Source of the DNA: Lachnospiraceae bacterium UBA1778
GTDB lineage: Bacteria > Bacillota > Clostridia > Lachnospirales > Lachnospiraceae
Length of the DNA stretch: 24,683 bases
Reading direction: 5' to 3'
NCBI GenBank assembly: GCA_002315255.1
Contig: DCGM01000105.1
Location: 44,483 to 69,165 of the forward strand
The notes under the pieces are model-generated. The model did no database searches. It was not told the origin of the DNA and saw nothing but the letters and a program-made list of their open reading frames with translations. How positions within the stretch are numbered: position 1 is the stretch's first letter; each line of letters opens with the position of its first letter. Positions 23,716 to 24,683 of this stretch are shown here, piece by piece. The position numbers were made by a program, and so were the translations under genes.

Positions 23716-24683
23716 CCTAACACGGTTCCTTTCTCAATCGGGTTTCCGCGAAGGTATGCGCCCGTGTCCATCCGCTTCTTTCCTTCCGGCTGAACTTCGA
23801 GAATCTCAAGCGCATCTTTTCCGCACTTTACGGTAAAGCTCTTCTTTGTAACAGCGATGACCGTGCCGGGAGCAGCGTTTTCGGGATCAGTTTTTTCGGA
23901 ATTCTCTTTCCCATGCGTAGCTTCCGCCGCATCTTCAGCGTCCGATACGACTTCTGTATCCCAGATTTTCAGAATTTTTCCGTCGCGGCGCGTAAAAGCG
24001 GACGGCCACGAGTTCAATGCGCGGACGAGCCGCTCGAGCTCTGCCGCGTCCTTCGAAAAATCGAGATCTCCCATCTCTTTTTCAAGCATTGCCGCATACT
24101 CGGTCGGCGAATCGCCCTGTTTTACCGGCTTAAGACAGCCGTTTTCAGCGTCATCGAGCACCGCTAAAACCGCAGGGCCGCCCAGCGTGGAAAGCTTTTC
24201 AAATAAAGAATCAGAAGTCTCCTTCCGTTCGACCGGAACCGTGACAACCTTCAGGATATCGCCCGTATCAAGCCCCTCGTCCATCTGCATGATGGTGACG
24301 CCGGTCTCCGTCTCGCCCGTGAGGATCGTCCATTGGATCGGGGCCGCACCGCGGAATTTCGGTAAAAGGGAGGCGTGAACATTGAAGCAGCCGTATTTTG
24401 TCATTTCGAGGACTGCCGGGCGCAGAATCTTTCCGTACGCCGCGACGACGATCGCATCCGCGTTCAGCGCCCGCATCTCCTCGACCACTTCCGGCTTCTT
24501 TAACCCCTTCGGCTGGAAAACCGGCAGGTTATGTGCCAAAGCGTATGTTTTTACAGGTGACCAGACGAGTTTTTTCCCGCGTCCCTGCTCTTTATCAGTC
24601 TGGGTGTAGACTCCGACAACTTCATGCCGGCTGTTCACTAATGCGTCGAGCGTCGGCACTGCAAAATCGGGAGTTCCCATAAA
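23712..24683 (-). CDS. fmt: Methionyl-tRNA formyltransferase (5' end beyond window)
   Basis: Formylates Met-tRNAi using 10-formyl-THF for translation initiation. The visible protein begins FMGTPDFAVPTLDALV; the family normally has a few more residues (often M-x-(I/V)-V-F) before this, so the true start lies past the right edge and the ATG at 24680 is internal. Catalytic motifs are present: FNVHASLLPKFRGAAPIQW and GLDTGDIL. The C-terminal OB domain carries an acidic, Ala/Glu-rich stretch of about 25 residues (EDAAEATHGKENSEKTDPEN) between WDTEVV and GTVIAV, which looks like an insertion. fmt followed by rsmB with an ATGA overlap is the standard Firmicute order; def and priA would be expected upstream. 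Confidence 0.95.
   Translation of the reverse strand, partial: FMGTPDFAVPTLDALVNSRHEVVGVYTQTDKEQGRGKKLVWSPVKTYALAHNLPVFQPKGLKKPEVVEEMRALNADAIVVAAYGKILRPAVLEMTKYGCFNVHASLLPKFRGAAPIQWTILTGETETGVTIMQMDEGLDTGDILKVVTVPVERKETSDSLFEKLSTLGGPAVLAVLDDAENGCLKPVKQGDSPTEYAAMLEKEMGDLDFSKDAAELERLVRALNSWPSAFTRRDGKILKIWDTEVVSDAEDAAEATHGKENSEKTDPENAAPGTVIAVTKKSFTVKCGKDALEILEVQPEGKKRMDTGAYLRGNPIEKGTVLG

Noticed and set aside
1..24683. CRISPR arrays, tRNA or rRNA genes, insertion sequences, prophage or attachment sites, origins
   Set aside because: Scanned by eye on both strands; the only repeats are the short coding or gene-end repeats listed, and no transposase, integrase or cloverleaf sequence was seen.

Overview
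The window reads as a chromosomal segment of a low-to-mid GC Firmicute, most likely a member of the Clostridia close to Lachnospiraceae. The evidence is a PASTA-type Ser/Thr kinase with its PP2C phosphatase, an IspH-RpsA pair, a GerMN-domain lipoprotein, a CdaA diadenylate cyclase and many strong AGGAGG-type ribosome binding sites. I see 22 protein genes, the two at the ends cut by the window edges, and all on the minus strand. I see no tRNA, rRNA, CRISPR array, transposase or phage gene. No stretch longer than 300 bases lacks a gene.

Reading in the direction of transcription, from right to left, the first block (24683-15886) is one tightly packed operon: fmt, rsmB, rlmN, prpC, prkC, rsgA and a parvulin/PrsA-like lipoprotein gene. 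Most junctions overlap by 1-4 bases. It joins initiator-tRNA formylation, rRNA modification, ribosome maturation and cell-wall-sensing Ser/Thr phosphorylation, and it ends at a strong intrinsic terminator (15835-15867).

The second block (15816-7015) opens with a good sigma-A-type promoter and comEA. A two-component system follows (OmpR-type regulator and WalK-like kinase), then a double-GerMN lipoprotein, the DNA-uptake channel gene comEC, holA (DNA polymerase III delta) and an SH3-NlpC/P60 wall hydrolase. The regulator, kinase, lipoprotein and comEC genes overlap each other, so a signalling module sits inside a competence gene cluster. comEC has no AUG where its ribosome binding site predicts one; an AUU lies there instead.

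The third block (6914-1837) is a rhomboid-fold membrane protein with a Cys/His-rich tail, a BaiN/YhiN-type flavoprotein, cmk, ispH and rpsA, ending at a clear terminator. ispH and rpsA, which are fused in some Clostridia, overlap here by 17 bases but remain separate.

The fourth block (1698-1) starts from an extended -10 promoter. It encodes a small two-TM protein, a large polytopic membrane protein with an acidic/aromatic cytoplasmic tail, and the N-terminal 78 residues of CdaA, which runs off the left edge. The overlapping stops and starts suggest that the two uncharacterised membrane proteins are made together with the c-di-AMP cyclase.

Most of the window is conserved housekeeping. The items most worth a second look are the comEC start codon, the two unknown membrane proteins ahead of cdaA, the signalling/lipoprotein genes inside the com cluster, and the rhomboid-like protein with the Cys/His tail.
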